Shown here piece by piece: positions 7,481-15,591 of a stretch of 64,000 bases of DNA. Location of the stretch: NCBI RefSeq assembly GCF_026248685.1, contig NZ_CP111042.1, positions 124,001 to 188,000 of the forward strand. The letters run 5' to 3'. The stretch's first letter is position 1; each line of letters begins with the position of its first letter. The position numbers and the translations under genes were made by a program. The DNA comes from Haladaptatus caseinilyticus (GTDB lineage: Archaea > Halobacteriota > Halobacteria > Halobacteriales > Haladaptataceae). A model generated the notes under the pieces. That model was not told the DNA's origin. It saw only the letters and a program-made list of their open reading frames with translations, and did no database searches.

Positions 7481-8795
7481 GTTTGCAGTCTACCACTTGA
7501 TCCTGCGGTTGGAATCCGCAAGACAAGTCGTGAAGGTAGACTCCGGGCTGTGCCAACCAGCCGGTACTCCTATCCCCGCCCAAACTGGCCGAAGACTCGG
7601 AGTTACTTTGGTTCACGTCGAGACGGATGTTTTCCGCCCCGTTCACATCAGCGTTGAACGCCGCATCACACTTCTCACAGACGTACAAGCCGCGCTCAAC
7701 ACGCTGACTATCGTCTTCTCTACCGCAGATGCAACACGTCTTACTCGTGTCGCGCTCAGACACTTCTACGACTTCGATTCCCTCGACCTTCGCCTTGTAC
7801 GTGAGAATCTTGGTGAAGCGGTCGAACGCCCACCCGTGCAAGTCGAGGTTTCCGTGCCGACCCCAGTTCTTCGAGTCACCGTTTTCGTCCTCGCGGACGC
7901 CAGCGAGTTTCCCGACGTTGATGTGGCCAACCTGCTTCTGGACACATCGTTCAACAATGTGTTTGGTGAGGCTGTGGAAGAAGTGGGTGCGACGCTCAGA
8001 CCACTTGTGGTGGAGTCGCGTAGCTTCTTCGCCGCCTGAATCATCGCACTTGGCGATTTCTTTCGGGAAGTAGTAGCCATCCTGTTTCAGTCGATTGCCG
8101 GGGTACAAGTCTGCGTCCTCGGTGCTGTACGCGACCGCCGCGAAGTTACAGATGCCAAGGTCAATACCAGCCGTCTTCTCGCCGGGAGCGGTGGGCGTCT
8201 CAATCTCGTGTTTACAGACGAGATGTAGTTCCCATCGTTCCTTTGACTTGTCGTAGACGGCGCGAACCTGTTGCAGATTCTCGACTTCTACGCCGGGTCG
8301 AGTTTCGTACTCGACAAGGATGTACTCCAACGCTCGGGGGTATTCCTTGTGATTCGCCCCTTTAGAGAGGCGAACTCGATTGTTCTTCGAGTCGTGTTTG
8401 ATGCCGTATTGCTTCCACGTCACCGTACTGCGTGGGTGTTCTTCGTGGACGCGCCAACCCTGCTTGTCGTAGTAGTTTTTCTTGCGGTAGCCGGGCGGGT
8501 TCGCTCGATTGTCAGACTTCCTCTTCCCGTACCACGAGTTGAAGGCTTCAGCGAGTTCCTCCAGAACGCGCTGACTGGACTGACTGTGCAGTCCCTTGTA
8601 TTTTGGATGTGTCTTCAACTCGTCTTTGAGGTCGCCGTGGTCGGGGATCTCCCCGGTTTCATCCCACACGTTGCGGGAGTGGTAGTTGGCGACGTTCCAG
8701 AGTTTGCTGGCGCTCCGTCCGTGTCGGTCGAGAGGTTCCTCTACCTGTGAATGGTTGAGAATTTTCGCTCGATGAGTGCGGTGGGCTTCCAGCAT
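7476..8795 (-). CDS. tnpB: TnpB RNA-guided nuclease-like protein (IS1341 type)
   Basis: A 439-residue protein, the usual length for the haloarchaeal group. It has an N-terminal helical part (RVLEELAEAFNSWYGKR), the RuvC-I motif AGIDLGICNFAAV (catalytic Asp about residue 214), a RuvC-II region VGKLAGVRED, a zinc ribbon with CCICG and CEKC, and the RuvC-III motif NADVNGAENI. TnpB is dispensable for transposition and acts as an omega-RNA-guided DNA endonuclease that favours element retention. The RuvC-II segment has Lys where close haloarchaeal relatives commonly have Asp (VGDL), so nuclease activity should not be assumed. No tnpA is present nearby. Confidence 0.93.
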   Translation of the reverse strand: MLEAHRTHRAKILNHSQVEEPLDRHGRSASKLWNVANYHSRNVWDETGEIPDHGDLKDELKTHPKYKGLHSQSSQRVLEELAEAFNSWYGKRKSDNRANPPGYRKKNYYDKQGWRVHEEHPRSTVTWKQYGIKHDSKNNRVRLSKGANHKEYPRALEYILVEYETRPGVEVENLQQVRAVYDKSKERWELHLVCKHEIETPTAPGEKTAGIDLGICNFAAVAYSTEDADLYPGNRLKQDGYYFPKEIAKCDDSGGEEATRLHHKWSERRTHFFHSLTKHIVERCVQKQVGHINVGKLAGVREDENGDSKNWGRHGNLDLHGWAFDRFTKILTYKAKVEGIEVVEVSERDTSKTCCICGREDDSQRVERGLYVCEKCDAAFNADVNGAENIRLDVNQSNSESSASLGGDRSTGWLAQPGVYLHDLSCGFQPQDQVVDCKP

Positions 8796-8806
8796 TCTAA
8801 ACGTCT

Positions 8807-8822
8807 GTATAAGTACTTATAC
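8807..8822. promoter_or_regulatory. 16-bp perfect palindrome upstream of tnpB
   Basis: GTATAAGTACTTATAC lies 12-27 bases before the tnpB ATG and contains TATA-like sequence on both strands. It may be the tnpB promoter, part of the left end, or both. Confidence 0.5.
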
Positions 8823-8911
8823 TCGTGTCTCTTGGAAATTTTCGGATTGAGAACGGTGGAATATCCGGCCGTGCTATCGACGGTGGACTGTGGAGGCGTT
8901 GTCGGATTCAT

Positions 8912-8931
8912 CCTGACCCTAAAGGGTCAGG
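8912..8931. repeat. Second IS-end-type hairpin upstream of tnpB
   Basis: CCTGACCCT and AGGGTCAGG form a perfect 9-bp stem with a 2-base loop, flanked by ATC and TATTCTCC. The layout copies the right-end hairpin at 7421-7442, including the trailing TTCTCC/ATTCCC-like segment, in the same orientation. It may be the left-end hairpin of this element or the orphan right end of a lost neighbour. No tnpB sequence lies next to it on the high-coordinate side. Confidence 0.5.
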
Positions 8932-8983
8932 TATTCTCCTTGATTCAGTATAAACCCGAGGAAGTCGAACTATCGATAAACCG

Positions 8984-9124
8984 CTAGTCTTCAAGATCGG
9001 CAACGTGCGCTGCAACAGCCGAAAGACTCTCGGCTGCAACACCATTTTCTCGCGCTTCAACCCGCTCACGGGCACTTCGAATGTACTCCCGAGCGTCAAT
9101 ATGCGCGGATTCGTTCCTGCTCAT
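8984..9124 (-). CDS. 46-residue hypothetical protein
   Basis: From the ATG at 9124: MSRNESAHIDAREYIRSARE, then a helical, charged stretch (ERVEARENGVAAES) and SLSAVAAHVADLED to the stop. It is predicted to be one amphipathic helix or a short helical pair, acidic as is normal for haloarchaea. The upstream 119-residue gene ends 37 bases before, on the same strand. The pair could be co-transcribed. No family is recognised, and an antitoxin-like role would be speculation. Confidence 0.5.
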   Translation of the reverse strand: MSRNESAHIDAREYIRSARERVEARENGVAAESLSAVAAHVADLED

Positions 9125-9161
9125 ACTACTAATTCGGGACTGAGGAACCATAACGACTGGG

Positions 9162-9521
9162 TCACAATCGACTTGTGAAGACGCGTTTCCCATCATCGTT
9201 CTGCGTAAGCAACTCCGATGCCCCTGCTCGTTGGAGATAGTCTGTCGCAAACTTCTCCCAGACGTGGTCATGCTCAACGGCATAGTACGCCCATGGATTG
9301 TCAACACTAGGTGGATATGTCTCGAACGAGATGACAACATCGTTCTTTCTGCGGACGCCAGTAGCGCCTAACGACTGAAGAAACGAAAAGAGGGCTGCTT
9401 TCCGTCGGACCGTGAGGATTCGCTTCGATTTACGAATATATTCGTTTGCCCACGTTGCCCAGTCGTCTCCTTGATTCGTTTGTGAAACGTCGGAAAACGT
9501 GTGAAACGTCCGAGTGTACAA
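9162..9521 (-). CDS. Hypothetical protein, 119 residues
   Basis: A protein with mixed alpha/beta character (RKAALFSFLQSLGATGVRRK, NDVVISFETYPPSVDNPWAY, HVWEKFATDYLQRAGASELL). Composition and codon pattern look coding, but I recognise no family. The start is uncertain: the ATG at 9521 follows directly on the broken winged-helix remnant at 9566-9625, which may be a fusion junction. The 46-residue gene follows on the same strand. It has no signal peptide and no membrane helix. Confidence 0.5.
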   Translation of the reverse strand: MYTRTFHTFSDVSQTNQGDDWATWANEYIRKSKRILTVRRKAALFSFLQSLGATGVRRKNDVVISFETYPPSVDNPWAYYAVEHDHVWEKFATDYLQRAGASELLTQNDDGKRVFTSRL

Positions 9522-9565
9522 TTCGAAAAATGCAATTGACGTTCGATGGTTCGCATTCGGAAGGC

Positions 9566-9625
9566 CGTTCGGTCTTCAGCGTATCCGCTACCCACCGAGC
9601 GGTTACTACCGAAAACTTTGACTTG
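9566..9625 (-). pseudogene. Winged-helix gene remnant (recognition-helix region)
   Basis: The minus strand reads KFSVVTARWVADTLKTERP. The 29 bases at 9581-9609 are identical to 53263-53291, which encode the same VVTARWVADT in the longest fragment of this family. Similarity stops abruptly on both sides, so only the middle of the gene is present. It lies immediately upstream of the 119-residue hypothetical gene and may have lost its C-terminal part when that gene arrived. Confidence 0.65.
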
Positions 9626-9723
9626 TGCATCGTCGTCAGTTGTTTCCTCTGTCTATTGACAACAATCAAATCTTAATATTTTTAGTAAAATACTATCAGA
9701 AAGTCATATTAATAATCGATGTG

Positions 9724-11055
9724 ATGGATGCTGTCATGCCACTTAGTGGAACAGCACTTGGATTAGTGGGATATGCTGTAATCGCGCTTGTATTGCTCTT
9801 AGTCATCTGGAAACAACTTTACGTCATCCCAACACTTATTATCGCCCCAATCGCCGGCGCACTTATTGCTGGCTTCTCTCTTGAACAGATTGGATCATTC
9901 ACCGAAAGCGGCCTACAGGGAGTCGTTGGAATCGTCGCGATGTTTGCCTTCGCAGTGTGGTACTTCAGCCTTATGCGCGAATACGGCCTCTTCGATCCAT
10001 TAGTAAAGCGTGTCATTCAGGGGGTAGCTAATCGCCCGGCGATGCTCACCGTTGGAACAGTAATTATTGCGATGATGACGCACTTGGATGGCTCTGGGGC
10101 GACAACGATGCTGATCACAATTCCAGCAATGATCCCACTCTATGATGCTCTCGATGTGGATCGGAAAATCCTTGCTGCACTTGTCGGGTTGACAGCTGGA
10201 ACGATGAATATGGTCCCTTGGGGTGGTGTCGTCGTTCGTGGAGTAAGTGCAATCGACCCCGCAACAATCGCGAATGTGTATAATCCAATGATCCCTGCCC
10301 ATCTCGCTGGTCTCGCGATGGTTCTCGGTATTAGCTATCGTTTCAGTCTGAGTATCCGTGATGATGTATCCGGCTTTGAGCAAACCCAGCGCCAACAGCT
10401 TGTCAACAAAGCCCTTGATGGCCGTGAGGGCGAGATCGACTGGAAATGGGGTATAAATGCCGTCCTGACTGTTCTCGTCATTGGTGCTCTTATCTCTGGA
10501 ATTACCTCGCCAGCAGTGGCCTTCATGCTTGGATTAGTGGCCGCTTTAGTCATCAACGTCCGCGATTACGATCAGCAAAAAGAAGTATTGGAGAAGTACG
10601 CCGCTGATGTCATGACCTATGTCGGTATCTTGTTTGCTGCAGGCGTGTTGATCGGTGTTCTCCAAGAAAGTAAGATGATTGAGCAAATGGCACGGATTCT
10701 GCTGATGATTATCCCAGATACGCTCGGGAATTTCTTACCAGTCGTACTCGGGATTATCGCGATGCCCGCAAGTCTCCTCTTCAGTCCTGACGCGTTCTAT
10801 TTTGGGGTGCTTCCAGTCGTTGCTGAAACAGGGACTCAATTCGGTTTCTCACAAGTTGCGATGGTTCGTGCAGCTATCGTTGGTCAAATGACGGTTGGAT
10901 TCCCCATTTCACCGCTCACTGGAGCGACGTTCTTACTCATCGGATTAGCCGAAGTCGAACTCGGTGAGCATATCCGATTTACATTCCCGTACATGTGGAT
11001 AACGTCACTCGTGATACTGGCTGTTGGGATACTTACGGGTGGAATTCCAATCTAA
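9724..11055 (+). CDS. CitMHS-family (citrate-type) secondary transporter
   Basis: About 443 residues from the ATG at 9724 (MDAVMPLSGTALGLVGY). An ATG at 9736 is also possible. There are around twelve hydrophobic helices, with family-like segments MTHLDGSGATTMLITIPAM and FSPDAFYFGVLPVV. CitMHS proteins import citrate complexed with a divalent metal, driven by protons; other carboxylates are possible. The TAA stop overlaps the next ATG by one base (TAATG at 11053-11057), coupling it to the AtuA-like genes. The substrate is therefore probably a carboxylate processed by them. Confidence 0.87.
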   Translation: MDAVMPLSGTALGLVGYAVIALVLLLVIWKQLYVIPTLIIAPIAGALIAGFSLEQIGSFTESGLQGVVGIVAMFAFAVWYFSLMREYGLFDPLVKRVIQGVANRPAMLTVGTVIIAMMTHLDGSGATTMLITIPAMIPLYDALDVDRKILAALVGLTAGTMNMVPWGGVVVRGVSAIDPATIANVYNPMIPAHLAGLAMVLGISYRFSLSIRDDVSGFEQTQRQQLVNKALDGREGEIDWKWGINAVLTVLVIGALISGITSPAVAFMLGLVAALVINVRDYDQQKEVLEKYAADVMTYVGILFAAGVLIGVLQESKMIEQMARILLMIIPDTLGNFLPVVLGIIAMPASLLFSPDAFYFGVLPVVAETGTQFGFSQVAMVRAAIVGQMTVGFPISPLTGATFLLIGLAEVELGEHIRFTFPYMWITSLVILAVGILTGGIPI

Positions 11056-12419
11056 TGGTGGGCAATCGTATGACTGACCACCTCACGATTGGAACGGGCG
11101 CTGGCTTTGCCGGTGATCGAATCGATCCAGCAACGGCACTCGCTGACCAGGCTGACCTCGACTATTTGGTATTCGAGTGTCTTGCTGAACGAACGATTGC
11201 AAACGCTCAACGACGAAAGATGGATGACCCATCGACGGGATACACTCCACTTCTGTCACGACGAATGGAAGCTGTCCTCCCGTCTTGTGTGGAGAACAAT
11301 ACACGGATCATTACGAACATGGGTGCTGCAAACCCAGAAGCGGCTCGCAAACGGGTTATCGATATCGCAACCGAACTCGGGATTTCGGACCTTTCGGTTG
11401 CGAGTGTCGCTGGTTCAGCAGTTCGTGACCGATTCGACCATTTTGAAGAGCAAACGTTCTCTGGTGAATCAACAACACAGTATCAGGAGAATTGTGTTTC
11501 TGCGAATGCGTATTTGGGTGTTCAGGGCATTCTCGATGCACTCAATGACGATGCTGACGTGATTATTACTGGTCGCGTTGCGGACCCGTCCCTCTTTCTT
11601 GCTCCAATGGTCTATGAGCACGGTTGGGATCTTACGAACCCCACAGATGCGGATCAAATCGGCCAAGGAATTGCCTGTGCGCATTTATTGGAGTGTGCTG
11701 GGCAAGTCACGGGAGGGTATTTCGCAGATCCCGATTACAAGGATGTTCCCAATCTCGAGACTCTCGGCTTCCCCATAGCTGAGGTCACAGTCGATGGCGA
11801 TGTTACGATCATGAAGCTCCCTAACTCAGGTGGGAAAGTGACGCTCCGAACCTGCAAAGAACAGATTCTCTACGAGGTTCACGATCCCAGTGCATACCTG
11901 ACACCCGATGCCATCGCTGATTTTTCGAACGTCTCGTTTGAGCAAGTTGGAACGGATCAGGTTCAGGTGTCTGGTGCTACAGCGGATCCCAAACCAGAGA
12001 CACTCAAAGTCAATATTGGATATGAAGATGGAGTTCTTGGAGAGGGTCAGATCTCGTATGCAGGACCCAACGCAGAACAACGTGCTCGATTAGCTGGTGA
12101 CACAGTCCGCAAACGATTGGTTGCGCGAGATTTCCCAATTGATGACCTTCGGGTGGATATCATGGGAGTCGACTCACTGCACGAAGGCCGCGGTCGAGAT
12201 CAATCGAGTCCATATGAAGTTCGCCTCCGGGTTGCTGGAAAGTGTGAAACCAGTACTAATGCGGCCGAAATTGGACGAGAAGTGCAAACACTGTATACAA
12301 ACGGTCCTGCTGGAGGAGGTGGCGTAACAATGCGAACAAAGCCTGTGCTAGGAATTGTATCCACGCTAATTGACCGAAATCACGTTCATCATGATGTGTG
12401 TATTGAGGAGGTGAAATAG
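11055..12419 (+). CDS. AtuA-like (DUF1446) protein, large component
   Basis: About 454 residues. The ATG at 11055 overlaps the transporter's stop codon; a second ATG is at 11070 (MTDHLTIGTGAGFAGDR). It begins with the family's Gly-rich GTGAGFAGDRIDPA and contains CLAERT, NMGAANP and ITGRVADPSLFLAP. AtuA proteins were named from acyclic terpene utilisation, but most homologues lie in carboxylate or CoA-ester pathways with an unknown reaction. The small domain fused at the C-terminus in many homologues is here the separate next gene. Confidence 0.9.
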   Translation: MVGNRMTDHLTIGTGAGFAGDRIDPATALADQADLDYLVFECLAERTIANAQRRKMDDPSTGYTPLLSRRMEAVLPSCVENNTRIITNMGAANPEAARKRVIDIATELGISDLSVASVAGSAVRDRFDHFEEQTFSGESTTQYQENCVSANAYLGVQGILDALNDDADVIITGRVADPSLFLAPMVYEHGWDLTNPTDADQIGQGIACAHLLECAGQVTGGYFADPDYKDVPNLETLGFPIAEVTVDGDVTIMKLPNSGGKVTLRTCKEQILYEVHDPSAYLTPDAIADFSNVSFEQVGTDQVQVSGATADPKPETLKVNIGYEDGVLGEGQISYAGPNAEQRARLAGDTVRKRLVARDFPIDDLRVDIMGVDSLHEGRGRDQSSPYEVRLRVAGKCETSTNAAEIGREVQTLYTNGPAGGGGVTMRTKPVLGIVSTLIDRNHVHHDVCIEEVK

Positions 12420-12737
12420 ATGGGAATTCCAGTTCACGAACTCGCTCATGCACGGGCTGGTGATAAAGGAGATACTTCTAATATCGGTGTCTTTGGATAC
12501 GACGATGACAGCTATCAAATCCTCAAAAAAGAGCTGACTGCAGCTCGTGTTGAAAATGAACTCGAAGAAATCATCGAAGGTTCCGTTACTCGGTATGATC
12601 TCCCTCAACTGAACGGGTTCAATTTTGTTCTTGAAGGTGCTCTTGCGGGTGGTGTAACGACCTCAGTGCGGGTCGACACACATGGAAAGTCTCTCTCATA
12701 TGCGTTACTTGATATCGTGGTTGATGTCGAGAAATAA
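12420..12737 (+). CDS. AtuA C-terminal domain-like small component
   Basis: A 105-residue protein whose ATG follows the TAG of the large component without a gap. The motif HARAGDKGDTSNIGV (residues 10-24) and LNGFNFVLEGALAGGVTTSV are typical of the AtuA C-terminal, ferredoxin-like-fold domain. Two-gene arrangements with the large DUF1446 component are common, and the two proteins probably form one enzyme. The direct abutment supports equal expression. Confidence 0.88.
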   Translation: MGIPVHELAHARAGDKGDTSNIGVFGYDDDSYQILKKELTAARVENELEEIIEGSVTRYDLPQLNGFNFVLEGALAGGVTTSVRVDTHGKSLSYALLDIVVDVEK

Positions 12738-12851
12738 TTATTATACTGATAAAGACATCCGAGGGATTGATGTTGGTGTCGTTGAAATTCTATTTTCCAT
12801 TTAAGGTCATCCATGCCTAACCTTATCCGCTGTTGTCGATATCACACTGCT

Positions 12852-13550
12852 ATGAACTCGTTTGACGCAGCTCGCGTTGAGACGGTCTTGGTGGACTCGT
12901 ATAGTACACTCGTCGATATGCGTTCGTTAGAGGATGCACTCGCCGAGTATACCGAGAAAGCACGAGAAGCTGCGACGATCTGGTTCCAACGATCGAAGAT
13001 CTATGGCATCACTGCCACTCAGTTCGATGAATTCCGTCCCTGCAGGGAGAAATACCGTCACTCGCTCAATTATGCGCTTCAATCGGTGGGTGCATCCGTT
13101 TCTCCAACAGACCAAGAGGACATCCTCACTGCCCTTGATCGACTGACTGTCTTTGATGACGTTCGCACTGGACTCAAACGTCTCACTGATCATGGCTATG
13201 AAGTCTATGTGCTCTCGAATGGTGGTCTCGATATGCTTGCAACGTTAATTGACCACGCCGAAATTGATGACATCATTTCGGAAACGGTCAGTGCCTCGGA
13301 GATTGGGCTCTACAAACCAGACCAACGATTGTATCGACATGCCGCTGTCCGAACGGAGACCCCCATCACGGGACTTGCGCATGTGACTGCCTCGTGGAAC
13401 GATGTGCATGGTGCGATGCAATCTGGAATGCAAGGAGTGTGGCTCAATCGAAGAGGAACAGAGTGGGAAGCGTTTTTGGATGAGCCGCATCTTACCGTTG
13501 AAAGTTTCCACGAGTTTGGTGACATTCTCAATGTTGAGTCTAATAATTAG
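12852..13550 (+). CDS. Haloacid dehalogenase type II-like hydrolase
   Basis: About 232 residues from the ATG at 12852 (MNSFDAARVETVLVDSYSTL). An upstream ATG at 12813 would add 13 non-conserved residues. HAD motifs are visible: nucleophile Asp in VDSYSTLVD, motif II VLSNGG, motif III Lys in GLYKPDQ, and the motif IV region HVTASWNDVHGAMQSGMQGV, which is typical of (S)-2-haloacid dehalogenases. The YS in place of the usual YG in motif I is a minor change. It is on the same strand as the CitMHS/AtuA genes, 114 bases downstream, and may act in the same carboxylate pathway. Confidence 0.85.
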   Translation: MNSFDAARVETVLVDSYSTLVDMRSLEDALAEYTEKAREAATIWFQRSKIYGITATQFDEFRPCREKYRHSLNYALQSVGASVSPTDQEDILTALDRLTVFDDVRTGLKRLTDHGYEVYVLSNGGLDMLATLIDHAEIDDIISETVSASEIGLYKPDQRLYRHAAVRTETPITGLAHVTASWNDVHGAMQSGMQGVWLNRRGTEWEAFLDEPHLTVESFHEFGDILNVESNN

Positions 13551-13592
13551 GAAATCTGATTAGGGCGCCAGTCGATTAGGATCATCTTTATT

Positions 13593-14561
13593 TCAGGCTT
13601 GCCCGATAACGTGATCCGTTAGCCACTCTACCACTGCATCGTTGGTGTCAGCCACGCGGTCGATGGCGTCAAAGACTGCACCTGCGACAGGACTCATCGC
13701 TGGTTCCACAACACGATAGTTCTCAACATCCGCGACTTGTCGGCGGAATTCGGCGCTCATGTACCCACTTCGGAGCACGCTTCCTGCCGAAGCGACAGTC
13801 ACTGGGTTGTCGAGGAATCCACCAACGAGACGAACGCCGGTCACTACCTCTGCGATAGCGTCATTACATATCGTCCGTGCAATGGGATCACCATCTTCAG
13901 CGGCAGCCGTGATCAATGGTGCAACGCTGTCGAGTGGATTCCCAGATGGCACGTTGGTGAATCTATCCTCATCGCAGACGGCCGTCCTAAGCTCGGGCAC
14001 TGAATCACAGCCCCAGTGTTCTAAGAGTTGATCCCCGAGTATCCATTCTACGGGCGTTTCGCTGCCAAGTATTGCATGGAGTGCCCGTTCACCGAGATTG
14101 TGTGCACCGGCACGGGCGTACTGTATGAAATCGTAGTTGCTGATTTGCTTTCCGTCAGCTGTGATTCCGAACACGAGAGAGCCAGTGCCACAGATTGCAA
14201 CGATGCCTGGGTTGTTCCGGAATGCTCCGATGTGAGCTATCTCTTCGTCGGTGACTACATGGGGCTCGCAGGCGAGTCCATCAATGTCCAGGGCTTGCTC
14301 AGTCGGCGTGTAATCATCGGAGATGTTGAGACTCCCTACCCCGGCTGTGAGTGCTACCACATCACTTGGCGATTGCTCTGCGTCGGCGAGCGCGGTCCGA
14401 ACACCCTCACGGAGGTTCTGTCGAGCCACCTTCGAATCGTTAAACTCGGTACTCGCGCCACCTCGCTTAGCAACTCCCAATATATGTCCGTCGAGATCGG
14501 CAACGGCAACGCGTGTCTGAGTGCCACCTCCATCGAGTCCAACCACTACATCGTTGCTCAT
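13593..14561 (-). CDS. BadF/BadG/BcrA/BcrD-type ATPase, N-acetylglucosamine-kinase-like
   Basis: About 322 residues from the ATG at 14561 (MSNDVVVGLDGGGTQTRVAV). The ASKHA ATPase fold is visible: phosphate-1 LDGGGTQTR, phosphate-2/connect region AICGTGSLVFGI, and adenosine motif TVASAGSVLRSGY. The length and ASTEFN segment fit the sugar-kinase (NagK-like) branch better than the 2-hydroxyacyl-CoA dehydratase activators, and no Fe-S cysteine pair is seen. It is convergent with the HAD gene and has no partner genes. Confidence 0.85.
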   Translation of the reverse strand: MSNDVVVGLDGGGTQTRVAVADLDGHILGVAKRGGASTEFNDSKVARQNLREGVRTALADAEQSPSDVVALTAGVGSLNISDDYTPTEQALDIDGLACEPHVVTDEEIAHIGAFRNNPGIVAICGTGSLVFGITADGKQISNYDFIQYARAGAHNLGERALHAILGSETPVEWILGDQLLEHWGCDSVPELRTAVCDEDRFTNVPSGNPLDSVAPLITAAAEDGDPIARTICNDAIAEVVTGVRLVGGFLDNPVTVASAGSVLRSGYMSAEFRRQVADVENYRVVEPAMSPVAGAVFDAIDRVADTNDAVVEWLTDHVIGQA

Positions 14562-14611
14562 TGATCTCATTGGCGTAGATTGTCAAGATAAATCCTCTGG
14601 TCATCTGAAAC

Positions 14612-14692
14612 TCGGACTCACGAATCACTCGAAGAATATTGTCATCACTCGTTTGCTCCGCAAATTATCCTGTTCGTTGTGTTCACTCTCGT
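14612..14692 (-). pseudogene. Winged-helix gene remnant (N-terminal third), frameshifted
   Basis: The minus strand gives SEHNEQDN, then after a one-base loss AEQTSDDNILRVIRESEF. The 53 kb copy reads SEHDNQGRFAEQTSNDDILH in one frame. DNA similarity is high over about 80 bases (for example CGTTTGCTCCGCAAAT on the plus strand in both) and ends abruptly after the SEF codons. It is upstream of the BadF gene and probably inert. Confidence 0.6.
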
Positions 14693-14719
14693 TCTCCGTC
14701 AGAGCGCATACTGAGACTA

Positions 14720-15100
14720 TCACGGAATTCCGATATGCCGATGCTGAAAGAACAGATAGAGGCATGCAATCGGGACATTGAGCAGCGGAATGACCATGAG
14801 ATAATAGAGAATGGTTGGCTTCCACTCGGAGTGTTTCCGGACATATTGGCGGTCAGAATACACAGCAGGCAGGGAGAGCAGTGCAGCTGCGTAACTCACG
14901 AGGACGATTCCACCAGCAGGATACGTCGTCAAGTACCCAGAGACATTGAGCGAAACAAATCTAGCAATACCCATCGTGAAAACAGTCACAACGAGCCAGA
15001 GAGTGAATAGAACAGGAATTGCAAGTGTCACTAGCCACCATCCTCCTGCGTGAAGATCGCGCTCGAACAACCCTTTAGAAAAGAGTTCTGTAGAGACCAT
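14720..15100 (-). CDS. Small integral membrane protein
   Basis: A 126-residue protein from the ATG at 15100 (MVSTELFSKGLFERDLHAGG). Three to four hydrophobic segments follow: WWLVTLAIPVLFTLWLVVTV, GGIVLVSYAAALLSLPAVY, and ILYYLMVIPLLNVPIACLYL. The open frame extends further upstream, but it runs antisense to the amphi-Trp gene and is not a credible start. No family is recognised. It is divergent from the amphi-Trp gene with a 132-base shared upstream region. Confidence 0.65.
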   Translation of the reverse strand: MVSTELFSKGLFERDLHAGGWWLVTLAIPVLFTLWLVVTVFTMGIARFVSLNVSGYLTTYPAGGIVLVSYAAALLSLPAVYSDRQYVRKHSEWKPTILYYLMVIPLLNVPIACLYLFFQHRHIGIP

Positions 15101-15204
15101 AGATGTTGTATTACTACTTGAGAAAATAAGAACCTTCTCGGTGGTGCTTCGGTGGAATTGGTTACTACCACCGATCAAACTGCGCGGATATGAAGCCCGA
15201 GCTG

Positions 15205-15210
15205 TTTTAT
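15205..15210 (+). promoter_or_regulatory. Likely TATA element of the amphi-Trp gene
   Basis: TTTTAT lies 23-28 bases before the ATG at 15233, as expected for a leaderless transcript. Confidence 0.35.
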
Positions 15211-15232
15211 TGACAGCCGTTGCAGGTTTGGT

Positions 15233-15526
15233 ATGGGAAACGACGACGAGGAATCCAAGACCGAAGCGAAATCGCCAGACGATGAGACGGAACGTGAAGG
15301 TGAGAAAGTAATGAGTCGGGCAGATGGTGCGAGGATCCTCCGCGAAGTCGCAGATGGTGTGGAGAACGGAACAATCGACATCGAAGGAGACAACGGTTTC
15401 ACGGTCGCGGTTCCAGAGCATTTCGAACTGGAAGTCGAGTATGAGGTTACCGACGACGAGGCTGAGTTCGAAGTCGAACTCGAATGGCGAATGGAAGACG
15501 GCGAACCGGTATCGTCTGACGAATGA
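15233..15526 (+). CDS. Amphi-Trp domain protein
   Basis: A 97-residue, very acidic protein. The first 26 residues are low-complexity Glu/Asp/Lys. The amphi-Trp domain follows (about residues 27-92): SRADGARILREVADGVENGT, a central beta segment ending VAVPEHFELEVEYEV, and the final EFEVELEWRMEDGE. This small domain is common in haloarchaea and its function is unknown. It stands alone on the plus strand. Confidence 0.85.
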   Translation: MGNDDEESKTEAKSPDDETEREGEKVMSRADGARILREVADGVENGTIDIEGDNGFTVAVPEHFELEVEYEVTDDEAEFEVELEWRMEDGEPVSSDE

Positions 15527-15591
15527 CACGGTTGGCGGCCTCAGTAGTAGCCAATCGTCGGAAAATCGCATCCGTTCATTCAGCGATATGA

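Larger units (their letters stand above)
7415..8835 (-). mobile_element. IS200/IS605-family element of the IS1341 (tnpB-only) type
   Basis: The element contains one gene, tnpB, on the minus strand and no tnpA. At the gene's 3' side (low coordinates) is the typical right-end hairpin, TCCCGCG/CGCGGGA at 7421-7427 and 7436-7442, whose sequence style (GCGCGGGAGGATGTC on the minus strand) recurs at the tnpB remnant near 38.5 kb. The left end is not defined by sequence: a 16-bp palindrome lies at 8807-8822 and a further hairpin at 8912-8931. Elements of this type are moved in trans by a TnpA and carry a guide (omega) RNA from the right end. Confidence 0.75.

Noticed and set aside
8271-8750. 159-codon plus-strand frame inside the tnpB locus
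   Set aside because: It lies antisense within tnpB and its hydrophobic composition is a by-product of the opposite codons.
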